In this document: in pieces, positions 44,577-53,286 of the stretch | How positions within the stretch are numbered: the stretch's first letter is position 1 | How the letters are laid out: every line of letters begins with the position of its first letter | From: Tenacibaculum haliotis | Lineage (GTDB): Bacteria > Bacteroidota > Bacteroidia > Flavobacteriales > Flavobacteriaceae | Reading direction: 5' to 3' | Assembly: GCF_025215075.1 (NCBI RefSeq) | Contig: NZ_JAOBTH010000024.1 | Coordinates: forward strand, 62,001 to 126,000 | Length of the DNA stretch: 64,000 bases | Made by a program: the position numbers and the translations under genes | Notes under the pieces: generated by a model | The model's input: the letters and a program-made list of their open reading frames with translations, nothing else | What the model was told of the DNA's origin: nothing | Databases searched by the model: none

Positions 44577-45620
44577 TTACATTGCTTTTTCTAAAGTAAA
44601 CGAAAACTCAGATCCTTTTCCAAAATCACTTTTTAGTAAAATGGTTTCGTTATGTGCTTCAATAATATGCTTTACGATAGACAAGCCTAAACCAGAACCA
44701 CCTTGTTCGCGAGAACGACTTTGATCTACTCGATAAAAACGTTCAAATAAACGAGAAATATGCTCTTGCTTAATTCCCTCTCCGTCATCAATTATTTTAA
44801 TAATAAACTTGTTTGGGTTATAGGTTTCAATACTTACACTGGTTATTCCACCTACTTTACCATATTTTATAGAGTTAACTACTAAATTAATTAAAACCTG
44901 TTCTATACGCTCAATATCGCCTTTTACAAAGCAAGGAAAATCGTAAAGACGATCAAACATTAAAGTAATGTTTCGTTTCTTCGCTTTCATTTCAAACAAG
45001 TCAAAAACATTTTGAACAAGTTCTAGCATATTAAAAGTTTCAATATTCATCTTCATTCCCTCAGTTTCTAATTTAGCAATCATGTCTAAATCTTTAATAA
45101 TTGAGGTTAATCTCTCTACTCCTTTATTTGCTCGTGCTAAATATTTGGTTCGGATTTCTTCATCTTCTGCCGCACCTTCAATTAAGGTTAAAATATAGCC
45201 TTGCACGGTAAAAAGTGGCGTTTTTAATTCGTGAGCTACGTTTCCTAAAAAATCTCTTCTAAAAGAATCTCTTTGTGTTAACACAGCTATTTCTTTACTT
45301 CTTTCTTCTACGTATTTTTGTACACTATTTGTTAATTCTTCAATATCAGTAGTTACATTTTTTCTTTCTAAATCATTTGCATCTAAAATAGAAATGTCTT
45401 CATATAATTTTTTTACTCTTTGATATATAAAGTACTCCGCTCGGTATTGAATAATAAGAAATGAGGCTATAAACATTACAATTCCGAAAACAATTACAGC
45501 GCCAATACCTAATCGATTAACTAAAAGAAAGTACGATAATAAAGCTATTACTATAGATATTGAGGTAGAATACAATGCCGACCAAAGGGCATATCGGTAT
45601 GTTTTTTTAATTTTTTTCAT
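44577..45620 (-). CDS. PhoR-like sensor histidine kinase
   Basis: 347 residues with two N-terminal transmembrane helices (about 11-33 and 37-57) and only a few residues between, so little periplasmic domain. A linker (about 60-110) leads to the HisKA domain with FLGNVAHELKTPLFTVQGYI (phospho-His about residue 130) and the HATPase domain with INLVVNSIKYG, IIDDGEGI and GGSGLGLSIVKHII. It pairs with the OmpR-type regulator encoded just upstream. Phosphate or envelope sensing is possible; the signal is not visible. Confidence 0.93.
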   Translation of the reverse strand: MKKIKKTYRYALWSALYSTSISIVIALLSYFLLVNRLGIGAVIVFGIVMFIASFLIIQYRAEYFIYQRVKKLYEDISILDANDLERKNVTTDIEELTNSVQKYVEERSKEIAVLTQRDSFRRDFLGNVAHELKTPLFTVQGYILTLIEGAAEDEEIRTKYLARANKGVERLTSIIKDLDMIAKLETEGMKMNIETFNMLELVQNVFDLFEMKAKKRNITLMFDRLYDFPCFVKGDIERIEQVLINLVVNSIKYGKVGGITSVSIETYNPNKFIIKIIDDGEGIKQEHISRLFERFYRVDQSRSREQGGSGLGLSIVKHIIEAHNETILLKSDFGKGSEFSFTLEKAM

Positions 45621-45696
45621 TATAAAAAAATAGCTTAAAATAGCATATTAGTCAACCTGAATTTATCACAAGTTTACATAATTATTGATTAGCAGC

Positions 45697-45733
45697 TTGA
45701 TGTGATTCTGAAATAAATTCAGAATCACATCAA
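45697..45733. repeat. Family A palindromic repeat, copy in the histidine kinase/regulator spacer
   Basis: Perfect 16-base arms TTGATGTGATTCTGAA / TTCAGAATCACATCAA around ATAAA. It shares GATTCTGAA/TTCAGAATC with the other family A copies. A half-copy GTCAACCTGAATTTAT lies at 45652-45667. It sits in the mRNA between regulator and kinase and could affect the ratio of the two. Confidence 0.8.
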
Positions 45734-45769
45734 TCACTTTAAAAATAAAGGTTAACGTTTTTTGAATTA

Positions 45770-46465
45770 TTATTTATCGTCCTCTAAAACAAACTTATAA
45801 CCAACTCCTTTAACCGTTTTAAAGAAATCGTCTCCAATTTTTTCTCGGAGTTTACGAATATGAACATCAATTGTTCTTCCTCCTACCACGACTTCATTTC
45901 CCCAAACACTGTCTAAAATTACTTCTCTTTTAAATACTTTGCCTGGCTTTGATGTTAATAATGATAATAATTCGAACTCTTTTCTTGGTAAAGCTATTTT
46001 TTTATCGCCTTGAAAAACCACATATTCATCTCTGTTAATAACAATATCACCCACTCTGGTTGTCGCGTCTGTTTCTTCTTCTGTTTTTAAACGTCTCAAT
46101 AAAGATTTTACTTTACTTACCAATACTTTCGGTTTTACCGGTTTTGTAATATAGTCGTCGGCACCAGCATCAAAACCTGCCATTTGTGAATAATCTTCTC
46201 CTCGAGCAGTTAAAAAAGAAATAATTACATTTTCTAACGCTTTAATATCTCTTATTTTCTGACACGCTTCAATACCATCCATCTGAGGCATCATAATATC
46301 TAATAAGATTAAATGTGGCGTTACTTTTTTTGCTAGTTTTACAGCTTCAGCACCGTTGTTTGCAGTAAAAACTTGATACCCTTCTGATTTTAAGTTATAT
46401 CCTACTATTTCTAAAATATCTGGCTCATCATCAACTAGTAAAATTTTAACATCATTCGTATTCAT
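45770..46465 (-). CDS. OmpR/PhoB-type response regulator
   Basis: 231 residues. The receiver domain (about 1-122) has LLVDDEPD, phospho-Asp in LILLDIMMPQMDG (about residue 56), SFLTARGEDYS and ITKPVKP. The winged-helix DNA-binding domain (about 135-228) has LPRKEFELLSLLTSKPGKVF and VDVHIRKLREKIGDDFFKTVKGVGY-type sequence. It is the cognate partner of the kinase downstream; a TACTTTTG promoter element lies at 46489-46496 on the minus strand. Confidence 0.95.
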   Translation of the reverse strand: MNTNDVKILLVDDEPDILEIVGYNLKSEGYQVFTANNGAEAVKLAKKVTPHLILLDIMMPQMDGIEACQKIRDIKALENVIISFLTARGEDYSQMAGFDAGADDYITKPVKPKVLVSKVKSLLRRLKTEEETDATTRVGDIVINRDEYVVFQGDKKIALPRKEFELLSLLTSKPGKVFKREVILDSVWGNEVVVGGRTIDVHIRKLREKIGDDFFKTVKGVGYKFVLEDDK

Positions 46466-46488
46466 AGGTCATTTTATATTATGTTACC

Positions 46489-46496
46489 CAAAAGTA
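46489..46496 (-). promoter_or_regulatory. -7 element for the OmpR-type regulator
   Basis: Minus-strand TACTTTTG fits TAnnTTTG, 23 bases upstream of the start codon. Confidence 0.5.
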
Positions 46497-46646
46497 ACTA
46501 TAATATTATAAACCCTGTTCGCTCCTGCTTAACTTAACATTCATTTAATCATTCATAAACATTGACTTAAATCTAACTACTACTAATACCCAACCATTTC
46601 TCGTTTATTTATAGAGGTTTTGTATCTTTAAAAAAAGAAATAAAAA

Positions 46647-47363
46647 ATGCTAGGTAAAATTAACTTACAGAATATCTTGTTTTTAGATATTGAAACGGTT
46701 CCTGAGGTGGAATTATTTGCTGATTTATCTGAAGAAAAACAAGAATTGTATGCTTTAAAAACGCAATATCAACGAAAGGATGAAATTAATGTTGAAGATT
46801 TTTATCATCGCGCCGGTATTTGGGCTGAATTCGGAAAAATAATCTGTATTTCGGTTGGGTACTTTGTAGAAAATGATGGAGAAAATCAATTAAGAATTAC
46901 TTCTTTTTCTTCGGATGATGAAACTGTTATTTTAACTGATTTTAAAAAATTACTCGACAAACATTTTAATCAAAACAAGCATTTATTATGCGCCCATAAT
47001 GGCAAAGAATTCGATTTTCCGTACATCGCACGCCGAATGATTATCAACCGAATTGACTTGCCTAAAAAACTAGATTTATTTGGCAAAAAACCATGGGAAG
47101 TTCCGCATTTAGATACCTTAGAGTTATGGAAGTTTGGCGATTACAAACACTATACTTCTTTAAAGTTATTGACTTCTATTTTAGGAATTCCTTCACCCAA
47201 ACAAGATATTGACGGTAGCGAAGTAGCCAACGTGTATTATAAAGAAAAAAACTTACCGCGTATTGTTGATTATTGCGAACGAGATACCGTTGCCGTAGCA
47301 CAATTAGTATTACGTTTTTTAAATAAACCGATGCTAGCCGAAACAGCTGTTGTTAAGGTTTAA
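46647..47363 (+). CDS. 3'-5' exonuclease, PolB-like DEDDy fold
   Basis: 238 residues of the RNase H-like exonuclease superfamily (PolB-like exonuclease domain 2). Metal-binding acidic residues are seen in LFLDIETVPEVEL (Exo I), LCAHNGKEFDFPYIARR (Exo II) and DYCERDTVAVAQL (Exo III). No polymerase domain. Stand-alone proteins of this type are common in Bacteroidota with unknown DNA or RNA substrate. Its last 43 bases are repeated, with changes, at 47550-47592. Confidence 0.88.
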   Translation: MLGKINLQNILFLDIETVPEVELFADLSEEKQELYALKTQYQRKDEINVEDFYHRAGIWAEFGKIICISVGYFVENDGENQLRITSFSSDDETVILTDFKKLLDKHFNQNKHLLCAHNGKEFDFPYIARRMIINRIDLPKKLDLFGKKPWEVPHLDTLELWKFGDYKHYTSLKLLTSILGIPSPKQDIDGSEVANVYYKEKNLPRIVDYCERDTVAVAQLVLRFLNKPMLAETAVVKV

Positions 47364-47388
47364 GTTATTGTATATTTTGATAAAACGC

Positions 47389-47440
47389 TGTCAATTCGAG
47401 TGAATTTTACGATTAAAATAAGTAAAATTTATATCGAGAA
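47389..47440 (+). repeat. Family B repeat, copy 3
   Basis: TGTCAATTCGAGTGAATTTT...ATATCGAGAA, inverted with respect to copy 4 immediately downstream. Confidence 0.7.
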
Positions 47441-47462
47441 TAGGGTTTTTGCTACATAACGA

Positions 47463-47504
47463 GTTCTCGATACGATTTTTTAACAAAAATCACTCGAACT
47501 GACA
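47463..47504 (-). repeat. Family B repeat, copy 4
   Basis: On the minus strand TGTCAGTTCGAGTGATTTTT...GTATCGAGAAC, the most complete copy. It forms an inverted pair with copy 3, as copies 1 and 2 do near moaC. Confidence 0.75.
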
Positions 47505-47549
47505 TTCTAAAAACCTAGATTGTTATGTACAATTTTTATTGTGCTGTTA

Positions 47550-47592
47550 AAATAAACCAATGCTCCCTGAAACAGCTGTTATTAAGGTTTAG
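47550..47592 (+). pseudogene. Duplicated 3' end of the exonuclease gene
   Basis: 43 bases starting AAATAAACCAATGCTCCCTG and ending TTATTAAGGTTTAG match 47321-47363 (the last codons and stop of the exonuclease) at 37 of 43 positions. Between original and copy lie the family B inverted pair. The fragment carries no ORF of its own. Confidence 0.75.
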
Positions 47593-47634
47593 AATTACAT
47601 CTAGTTTTTATAATCAACCTTATAAAAAACAATT

Positions 47635-49497
47635 CTACTCTCCTTCTATTTTCATAGAAAGCTCTAACCAGCGTTCTTCTTTGGTTTCTAAATCATCTGA
47701 TATTTGCTGAAGCTCTATTGATTTATCATTAATTTCTTCAGGAGAAAATTCAGCTCTATTAAATTTTCCCTCAATCGTTTCTTTCTTCTTCTGCAATCTT
47801 TCGATATCTTTTTCAAGTAAACCCCATTCGCGTTTTTCATCAAAACTTAAAGCTACTTTTTTAGCTACTTTAACGGGTTTTACAACCTCTTTTTTTACCT
47901 CTCTAGCTTCTTTTACTTTAGAATCTTCATAAGCTCTAAAATCAGAGTAATTACCAGGGAAATTTTCAATTTGTCCTTCACCTCTAAACACAAATAAATT
48001 ATCTACAATTTTATCCATAAAATAACGGTCGTGAGAAACCACCATTAAGTTACCAGGATAATCTAATAAGAAATTCTCTAATACATTTAGCGTTACAACA
48101 TCTAAATCGTTAGTAGGTTCATCTAAAATTAAGAAATTTGGATTCTGAATTAAAACTGCACATAAGTACAAACGCTTTTGTTCTCCTCCACTTAATTTTT
48201 CTACAAAATCGTATTGTTTCTTCTTGTCAAACAAAAAACGCTCTAGTAATTGACTTGCAGATATTTTTCGTCCTTTAGATAACGGAATATATTCACCAAA
48301 TTCTTTAACTACTTCAATGACTTTTTGTCCTGGTTTTATTTCAATTCCTTTTTGGGTGTAATACCCAAACTTTACTGTTTCACCAACTGTTACTTTTCCG
48401 CCATCTAATTCGATAGCTCCAGTTAACATGTTTAAGAAAGAAGATTTACCCGTACCGTTTTTACCAATAATACCAATACGTTCTCCGCGTTTAAAAACAT
48501 AGTCAAAGCCATCTAAAATTACTTTATCATCAAATGATTTTTTCATTTTATGAAGCTCCAAAATTTTACTTCCTAAACGCTCCATGTTAATTTCTAACTG
48601 CACTTCATGCTCGTTACGTCGTTGGTGTGCTTTATCTTTTATTTGATTAAAATCTTCAATACGAGATTTAGATTTTGTGGTACGTGCCTTGGGTTGGCGA
48701 CGCATCCAATCTAATTCTTTTTTAAATAAACTTTTAGCTTTTCCTAAATTAGTTGCCTCTAGTGCTAAGCGTTCTTCTTTATTTTGTAAGTAATATGAGT
48801 AATTTCCTTTGTATTTATATAATTTACCTTCATCTAATTCGATAATCTCATTACACACACGTTCTAAGAAATAACGGTCGTGTGTAACCATAAATAAGGT
48901 TATTTTTTCTTTGGCAAAAAAGGCTTCTAACCATTCAATCATTTCTAAATCTAAATGATTGGTAGGTTCATCTAAAATTAATAACTCTGGCTTTTTTATC
49001 AATACAATGGCAAGCGCTAAACGTTTTTTTTGTCCACCTGAAAGTTTATCTACTTTTAGTGCTAAGTTATCTAGTTTTAATTTTGATAATATTTGCTTGT
49101 ATTGTGTTTCAAAATCCCATGCATTGTACTGTTCCATTTGCTCGAAAGCTTCTTGAAACGCATCTACATTATCAGGATTTTCTACTGCTTTTTCGTATTG
49201 CTTTATTACTGATAAAACTTTGTTATCCGTAGAAAAAATAGTTTCTTCTATCGTTAAATCAGGGTTTAAGTTATCCGCTTGCGATAAATAAGCAATGTCA
49301 ATGTCTTTTCGACTAACAACTTGCCCTGAATCAGATTCATCAACTCCTGCTATAATATTTAAAATAGAGGTTTTACCACTACCATTTTTAGCAACAAAAG
49401 CTATTTTTTGATCTTTATTGATTCCGAAAGAAATGTCTTCAAATAATACTTTTTCTCCGTAAGCTTTTGCAATGCCCTCAACCGATAGGTAATTCAT
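47635..49497 (-). CDS. uup: ABC-F family ATPase, Uup type
   Basis: 620 residues, two ABC domains and no membrane part. Walker A sequences AKNGSGKTS (about 37) and GKNGTGKSS (about 345), signatures LSGGQKKRLALA and LSGGEQKRLYLC, Walker B LLILDEPTNHLD and FLILDEPTNDLD are intact. The linker between domains is Lys/Arg-rich. A C-terminal coiled coil (about 540-620) after a Lys/Val-rich stretch identifies the Uup subgroup, linked to ribosome function and branched DNA. It is monocistronic, directly after a terminator. Confidence 0.93.
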   Translation of the reverse strand: MNYLSVEGIAKAYGEKVLFEDISFGINKDQKIAFVAKNGSGKTSILNIIAGVDESDSGQVVSRKDIDIAYLSQADNLNPDLTIEETIFSTDNKVLSVIKQYEKAVENPDNVDAFQEAFEQMEQYNAWDFETQYKQILSKLKLDNLALKVDKLSGGQKKRLALAIVLIKKPELLILDEPTNHLDLEMIEWLEAFFAKEKITLFMVTHDRYFLERVCNEIIELDEGKLYKYKGNYSYYLQNKEERLALEATNLGKAKSLFKKELDWMRRQPKARTTKSKSRIEDFNQIKDKAHQRRNEHEVQLEINMERLGSKILELHKMKKSFDDKVILDGFDYVFKRGERIGIIGKNGTGKSSFLNMLTGAIELDGGKVTVGETVKFGYYTQKGIEIKPGQKVIEVVKEFGEYIPLSKGRKISASQLLERFLFDKKKQYDFVEKLSGGEQKRLYLCAVLIQNPNFLILDEPTNDLDVVTLNVLENFLLDYPGNLMVVSHDRYFMDKIVDNLFVFRGEGQIENFPGNYSDFRAYEDSKVKEAREVKKEVVKPVKVAKKVALSFDEKREWGLLEKDIERLQKKKETIEGKFNRAEFSPEEINDKSIELQQISDDLETKEERWLELSMKIEGE

Positions 49498-49523
49498 ATT
49501 CTATATTTTATGCAAAGAAACAA

Positions 49524-49549
49524 AAAACCCGAGCAAATGCTCGGGTTTT
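49524..49549 (-). terminator. Terminator between the S8 protease gene and the ABC-F gene
   Basis: Perfect 12-base arms AAAACCCGAGCA / TGCTCGGGTTTT with a two-base loop, flanked by A- and T-runs. Confidence 0.9.
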
Positions 49550-49617
49550 ATTTATTTAATCACAAGGCGATAGCTAAGGTTTTTATTTCTTAAGCTTTCC
49601 TTGAAATAAAAATCTTA

Positions 49618-52600
49618 TTATTTCTTCATCAATTTAGTTGTTAACGATTTTTGACCGTCATTAACTTCTAAAACATACATTCCTGTTGTTAGGTTTGTAA
49701 CATCAATATTCGAAGAATTTAATTTCCCTTTTTGCACAACTCTTCCGATTGCATTTACAATCTTATACGTCATGTTTTTAGCTTTAGATGCTAACTTAAC
49801 TTGTATAAAATCTACTGATGGATTAGGATATGCCATTAAGTTAATTGAAGACTCGTTTCCTAAAGTTTGGGCATCTACATCTCCAAAAACTACATTAAAG
49901 TTAGACGTTGTTGCTGTAATATTTACCGTATAATCTTCTACTTCACCATCTGCAAACGTTTCACAAGCTGTTTGTGCTGCATTATATTTCATTGAAACAC
50001 GCATTCTTGTTTGCCCTAATGTTGCGCTAGATGGTACAACAACTGTTGCTGTTAAATTATTTGCGCTTGACGAAGATCCTGAAACTACTTTCTCGCTATC
50101 TGCAAATGTTCCATCTTGGTTAAAGTCAATCCAAACTGCCCAGTGCTCTGTATAGGCTGTTCCAGAAAAACCTGCACTTACTACCATTGGGTTTGAACTT
50201 CCTTGACCTAAGGTTGCTACTTTAGAGGTAAAATCTCCGTAACCACCATTTCCTGCAGTTGCATTAGTCATTCCGCCTAGTTCTACATTATCAATCCACT
50301 CATAAGTAGACCTGTTTCCTTTTGACGCACAATAAGAAACTTGATTAGATAAAGTTGTTACATTTACAACGTTACTTGATGCTGATACATTATCTGCTGC
50401 ATCTTTTGCTCTCACAGAGAAATTGTATGCTGTAGCAGCTGATAAACCTGTAATATTTGTAGATGTTCCTGTGGTAGAACCTAATAAAGTTGATCCTTGG
50501 TATACATCATAACCTGTTACTGCTACATTATCTGTAGATGCTGACCAGTTTAATGTTAAACTTGTTTGAGCTACACTTGACGCTGATAAACTAGCTGGTG
50601 CACTTGGCGCAGTAGTATCTGCCTGAGAATTTCCAATTACAACCGTATAATCTTCTACTTCTCCATATTCAAAAGAAGTTTCACATGCTGTTGGTGTTGC
50701 ATTATACTTTAACACTACACGCATTCTTGTTGCTCCTGTTGTTGCTGATGCTGGTACTGTAAAAGATCCAACTATCGGAGTAGTTTTAGATTTAGCTTTC
50801 GTATAAACTGTTTCACCTGCATCAGAGAAGTCTCCATCTTGGTTATAATCAATAAACACACCGTATCCTTCATCATATGTTGTTCCTGTCCATTTTGGGG
50901 TAATCGTAATTGTATTTGATTCTCCTTTTGTTAAGTTCGTTGATATTGATGTGTGATCAGAATATCCGTTTCCTCCAGCAGATGTATTATTGATTGTTCC
51001 TAAAACAACTTTTTGAATATATTCATCATTTACACTTGCCCCTTTTGATGTACAATAAGAAATTGTAATTGCTGGCGTTGTAAAGTTTACCGAAGTACTA
51101 TAACTTGAATTTCCTGAAGAACATTTACTACGTACTTGAACTTCGTATGTTGTTGAAGCAGATAAACCGCTTAATACTTTTGTTGTTGTTGAAACAGCAC
51201 TTGTAGACCAAGAAGAAGAAGCTGACGTAGCTTTGTACCTTACATCATAAATTGCTCCTGTAACTGTTGCCCAATTTACGGTTGCTCCTGTAGCAGAAAT
51301 ACCTGTTGTAGAAACACCTGTTGGTACTGTTGCATTACACGCCACTGGGGTACCTGTAACTCCTGTTACAATTAAAGAATAGTTTTGGCTTCCACCAGTT
51401 AAAGACCCTTTATGAGTTACTGTTATTGTATATGTTCCTGAAGCTCCTGATACATCTACTCTTTCATAAGGATCAACATTGTTGTCTCTTTTAGCATTGG
51501 TAGTTGCACCTGTTAGTTCGTATGGTAAATATGTTGTTCCGTTTTTAGAAACTCTAATATCTAAATCGTTTACTAAAACAGGCGTAGTTGAATTTACTGT
51601 TGATGTTGCAGTACCTGCTCTATCTGTCCAAGAAATAGACGCTAATAACGGATTAACACCATCAGAATCAACAGTAATCGTATAGCTTTGACCAGACGTT
51701 AATGTTAATTCTTCAATTTTAGAAGTATTTCCTTTATTGGTAATTGCTTCAGCAGCTCTTTTGGTATGTAATAATCCCCATCCAAAAACAGCGTCTGGTC
51801 CTACTGCACCAGCATCATCAGCAGTGTGAAGCGCTAATCCTTTTAAAGTAGCGGCTTTCATAAAACTACCATTGTTTAAATTTTTGTGATGTTGTTGTAA
51901 TAAAATTAAAGAACCAGCAACATTTGGAGAAGCCATAGAAGTACCTGTAATCGAATTATAAGCAGTATCACTATTATCATAAGTAGAATAAACTCCTGAA
52001 CCGTTACCAGTAATATCTGGTTTGATACGTAAATCATCCGTTGGACCTTCACTACTACTTGGTGCAATTGATACAGAAATTAAATTTCCGTTAGCATCAA
52101 TATTTGCGTCTTGTGCATTAGCAACAACTAAGTTGTTTTTAGAAACTGAATGTCCTGTTAATTTATCAAATCCATACCCTCCTGTTGGGTTTGTATTCGC
52201 GCTATTGTCACTACCATCATTACCTGCAGCAACAACCATTAAAAAGTTTGGAGCGTTAAATAGAATTTGATCCCATGCTCTCGATTCATCTATATATCCA
52301 CCAAAATAGTTTTGTGGTAATTGTACCTGACCTTGATCATTTCTAGTCGCATATCCATAAGAATGGTTAGAAATTAACATTCCGTTTGAAGCTGCTGTTG
52401 TTACTTCCGCTTTATCATTATTCCAATCATAACCTACAGCTTTTCCGTGAGGTGCCATTCCTTTTGCATTCGCATCAACACCTGATGCCATAATGGTACC
52501 TGTTACATGCGCTGAATGATAATGCCTTGCAGTTGTACCATCTCCAATAGAAAAACGGTTATTTCCACCAGCACCATCATATTCTTGGTGCGTTGTTCTT

Positions 52601-53004
52601 GCCAAACCACCATCCCAAACATGGGCAGTCATTCCCTGACCCATTAAGTTTAAACCTAATGATCCTCCTGAATTTAAGTGATTTGTTCTTGTAGATTTTG
52701 CCGCAGCAACGTTAGAAGTAGTGTAGTAAATAGGTTTTCCGTTTACAACTCTTTGTAGTTCAACTAAACTACCTTTTTTTGTTGTAAACTTAGTTTTCCA
52801 ACCTTTTTGTTTTGCCATTTGAATGGCTTGTTGTTTTTCTGTTTTTGAATTTTTTTGAAAGTCTCCTTTCATTTTTTGAAGCTTCGTCAAATTATACTTA
52901 CTACGAATTTGTTCTACTTCTCTCTTGTCTTGAGCTTGTGCCTGAAAATTTAATCCAAAGACAACACTAGCTAATACAAGACCTTTTAAGTACTTGTGTT
53001 TCAT
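49618..53004 (-). CDS. Secreted S8 subtilisin-like protease with T9SS sorting domain
   Basis: 1128 residues. Signal peptide about 1-25 (ends QAQAQ), then a propeptide-like segment. Catalytic triad of subtilases: Asp in AHVWDGG (about 131), His in HSAHVTGT (about 166), Ser in TGTSMASPNVAG (about 355). Then a PPC-like beta domain (about 430-550), a fibronectin type III domain (about 555-645), a GEVED domain ending GEVEDYTVVIG, a second fibronectin III domain (about 805-890) and a second GEVED domain. The C-terminus (MAYPNPSVDFIQV to TTKLMKK) is a type A T9SS sorting signal. It is an extracellular protein-degrading enzyme, secreted by the gliding-associated type IX system. Confidence 0.96.
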   Translation of the reverse strand: MKHKYLKGLVLASVVFGLNFQAQAQDKREVEQIRSKYNLTKLQKMKGDFQKNSKTEKQQAIQMAKQKGWKTKFTTKKGSLVELQRVVNGKPIYYTTSNVAAAKSTRTNHLNSGGSLGLNLMGQGMTAHVWDGGLARTTHQEYDGAGGNNRFSIGDGTTARHYHSAHVTGTIMASGVDANAKGMAPHGKAVGYDWNNDKAEVTTAASNGMLISNHSYGYATRNDQGQVQLPQNYFGGYIDESRAWDQILFNAPNFLMVVAAGNDGSDNSANTNPTGGYGFDKLTGHSVSKNNLVVANAQDANIDANGNLISVSIAPSSSEGPTDDLRIKPDITGNGSGVYSTYDNSDTAYNSITGTSMASPNVAGSLILLQQHHKNLNNGSFMKAATLKGLALHTADDAGAVGPDAVFGWGLLHTKRAAEAITNKGNTSKIEELTLTSGQSYTITVDSDGVNPLLASISWTDRAGTATSTVNSTTPVLVNDLDIRVSKNGTTYLPYELTGATTNAKRDNNVDPYERVDVSGASGTYTITVTHKGSLTGGSQNYSLIVTGVTGTPVACNATVPTGVSTTGISATGATVNWATVTGAIYDVRYKATSASSSWSTSAVSTTTKVLSGLSASTTYEVQVRSKCSSGNSSYSTSVNFTTPAITISYCTSKGASVNDEYIQKVVLGTINNTSAGGNGYSDHTSISTNLTKGESNTITITPKWTGTTYDEGYGVFIDYNQDGDFSDAGETVYTKAKSKTTPIVGSFTVPASATTGATRMRVVLKYNATPTACETSFEYGEVEDYTVVIGNSQADTTAPSAPASLSASSVAQTSLTLNWSASTDNVAVTGYDVYQGSTLLGSTTGTSTNITGLSAATAYNFSVRAKDAADNVSASSNVVNVTTLSNQVSYCASKGNRSTYEWIDNVELGGMTNATAGNGGYGDFTSKVATLGQGSSNPMVVSAGFSGTAYTEHWAVWIDFNQDGTFADSEKVVSGSSSSANNLTATVVVPSSATLGQTRMRVSMKYNAAQTACETFADGEVEDYTVNITATTSNFNVVFGDVDAQTLGNESSINLMAYPNPSVDFIQVKLASKAKNMTYKIVNAIGRVVQKGKLNSSNIDVTNLTTGMYVLEVNDGQKSLTTKLMKK

Positions 53005-53083
53005 TTTTGAAGGGTTTAAGTTGGTTAGTTGATAATAAAAGATTTTTAATTAAAAAAATCTTAATATTTTATCATTTACACCG

Positions 53084-53091
53084 CAAATATA
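53084..53091 (-). promoter_or_regulatory. -7 element for the S8 protease gene
   Basis: Minus-strand TATATTTG, 79 bases upstream of the start codon. The leader contains an AT-only hairpin (AAGATTTTT / AAAAATCTT). The rest of the spacer to 53286 shows only small inverted repeats near 53120-53140 and 53175-53200. Confidence 0.55.
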
Positions 53092-53286
53092 GCAAAATAT
53101 TAATATATTTATAATTATTTACCTTAATTACAGGTAATATCGAAAAACACTCTTGTAAAAAACCTTATAAACCCAGTAGCTTACTGGTTTTATCTTTTAG
53201 TCTATCTGTCAACAAATTACGTTTAACAATTTTGCTTTTTTAATTTTTGGAAGAAAAAAATCGTATTTTTATTAAAAATTACACAA

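Noticed and set aside
44394-44594. 66-codon plus-strand frame after purD
   Set aside because: Starts at a non-ATG codon in AT-rich spacer, has no family resemblance and runs into the opposing kinase gene.
47525-47710. 61-codon frame upstream of the ABC-F gene end
   Set aside because: It is made partly of the duplicated exonuclease end and partly of antisense to uup; no coding signal of its own.
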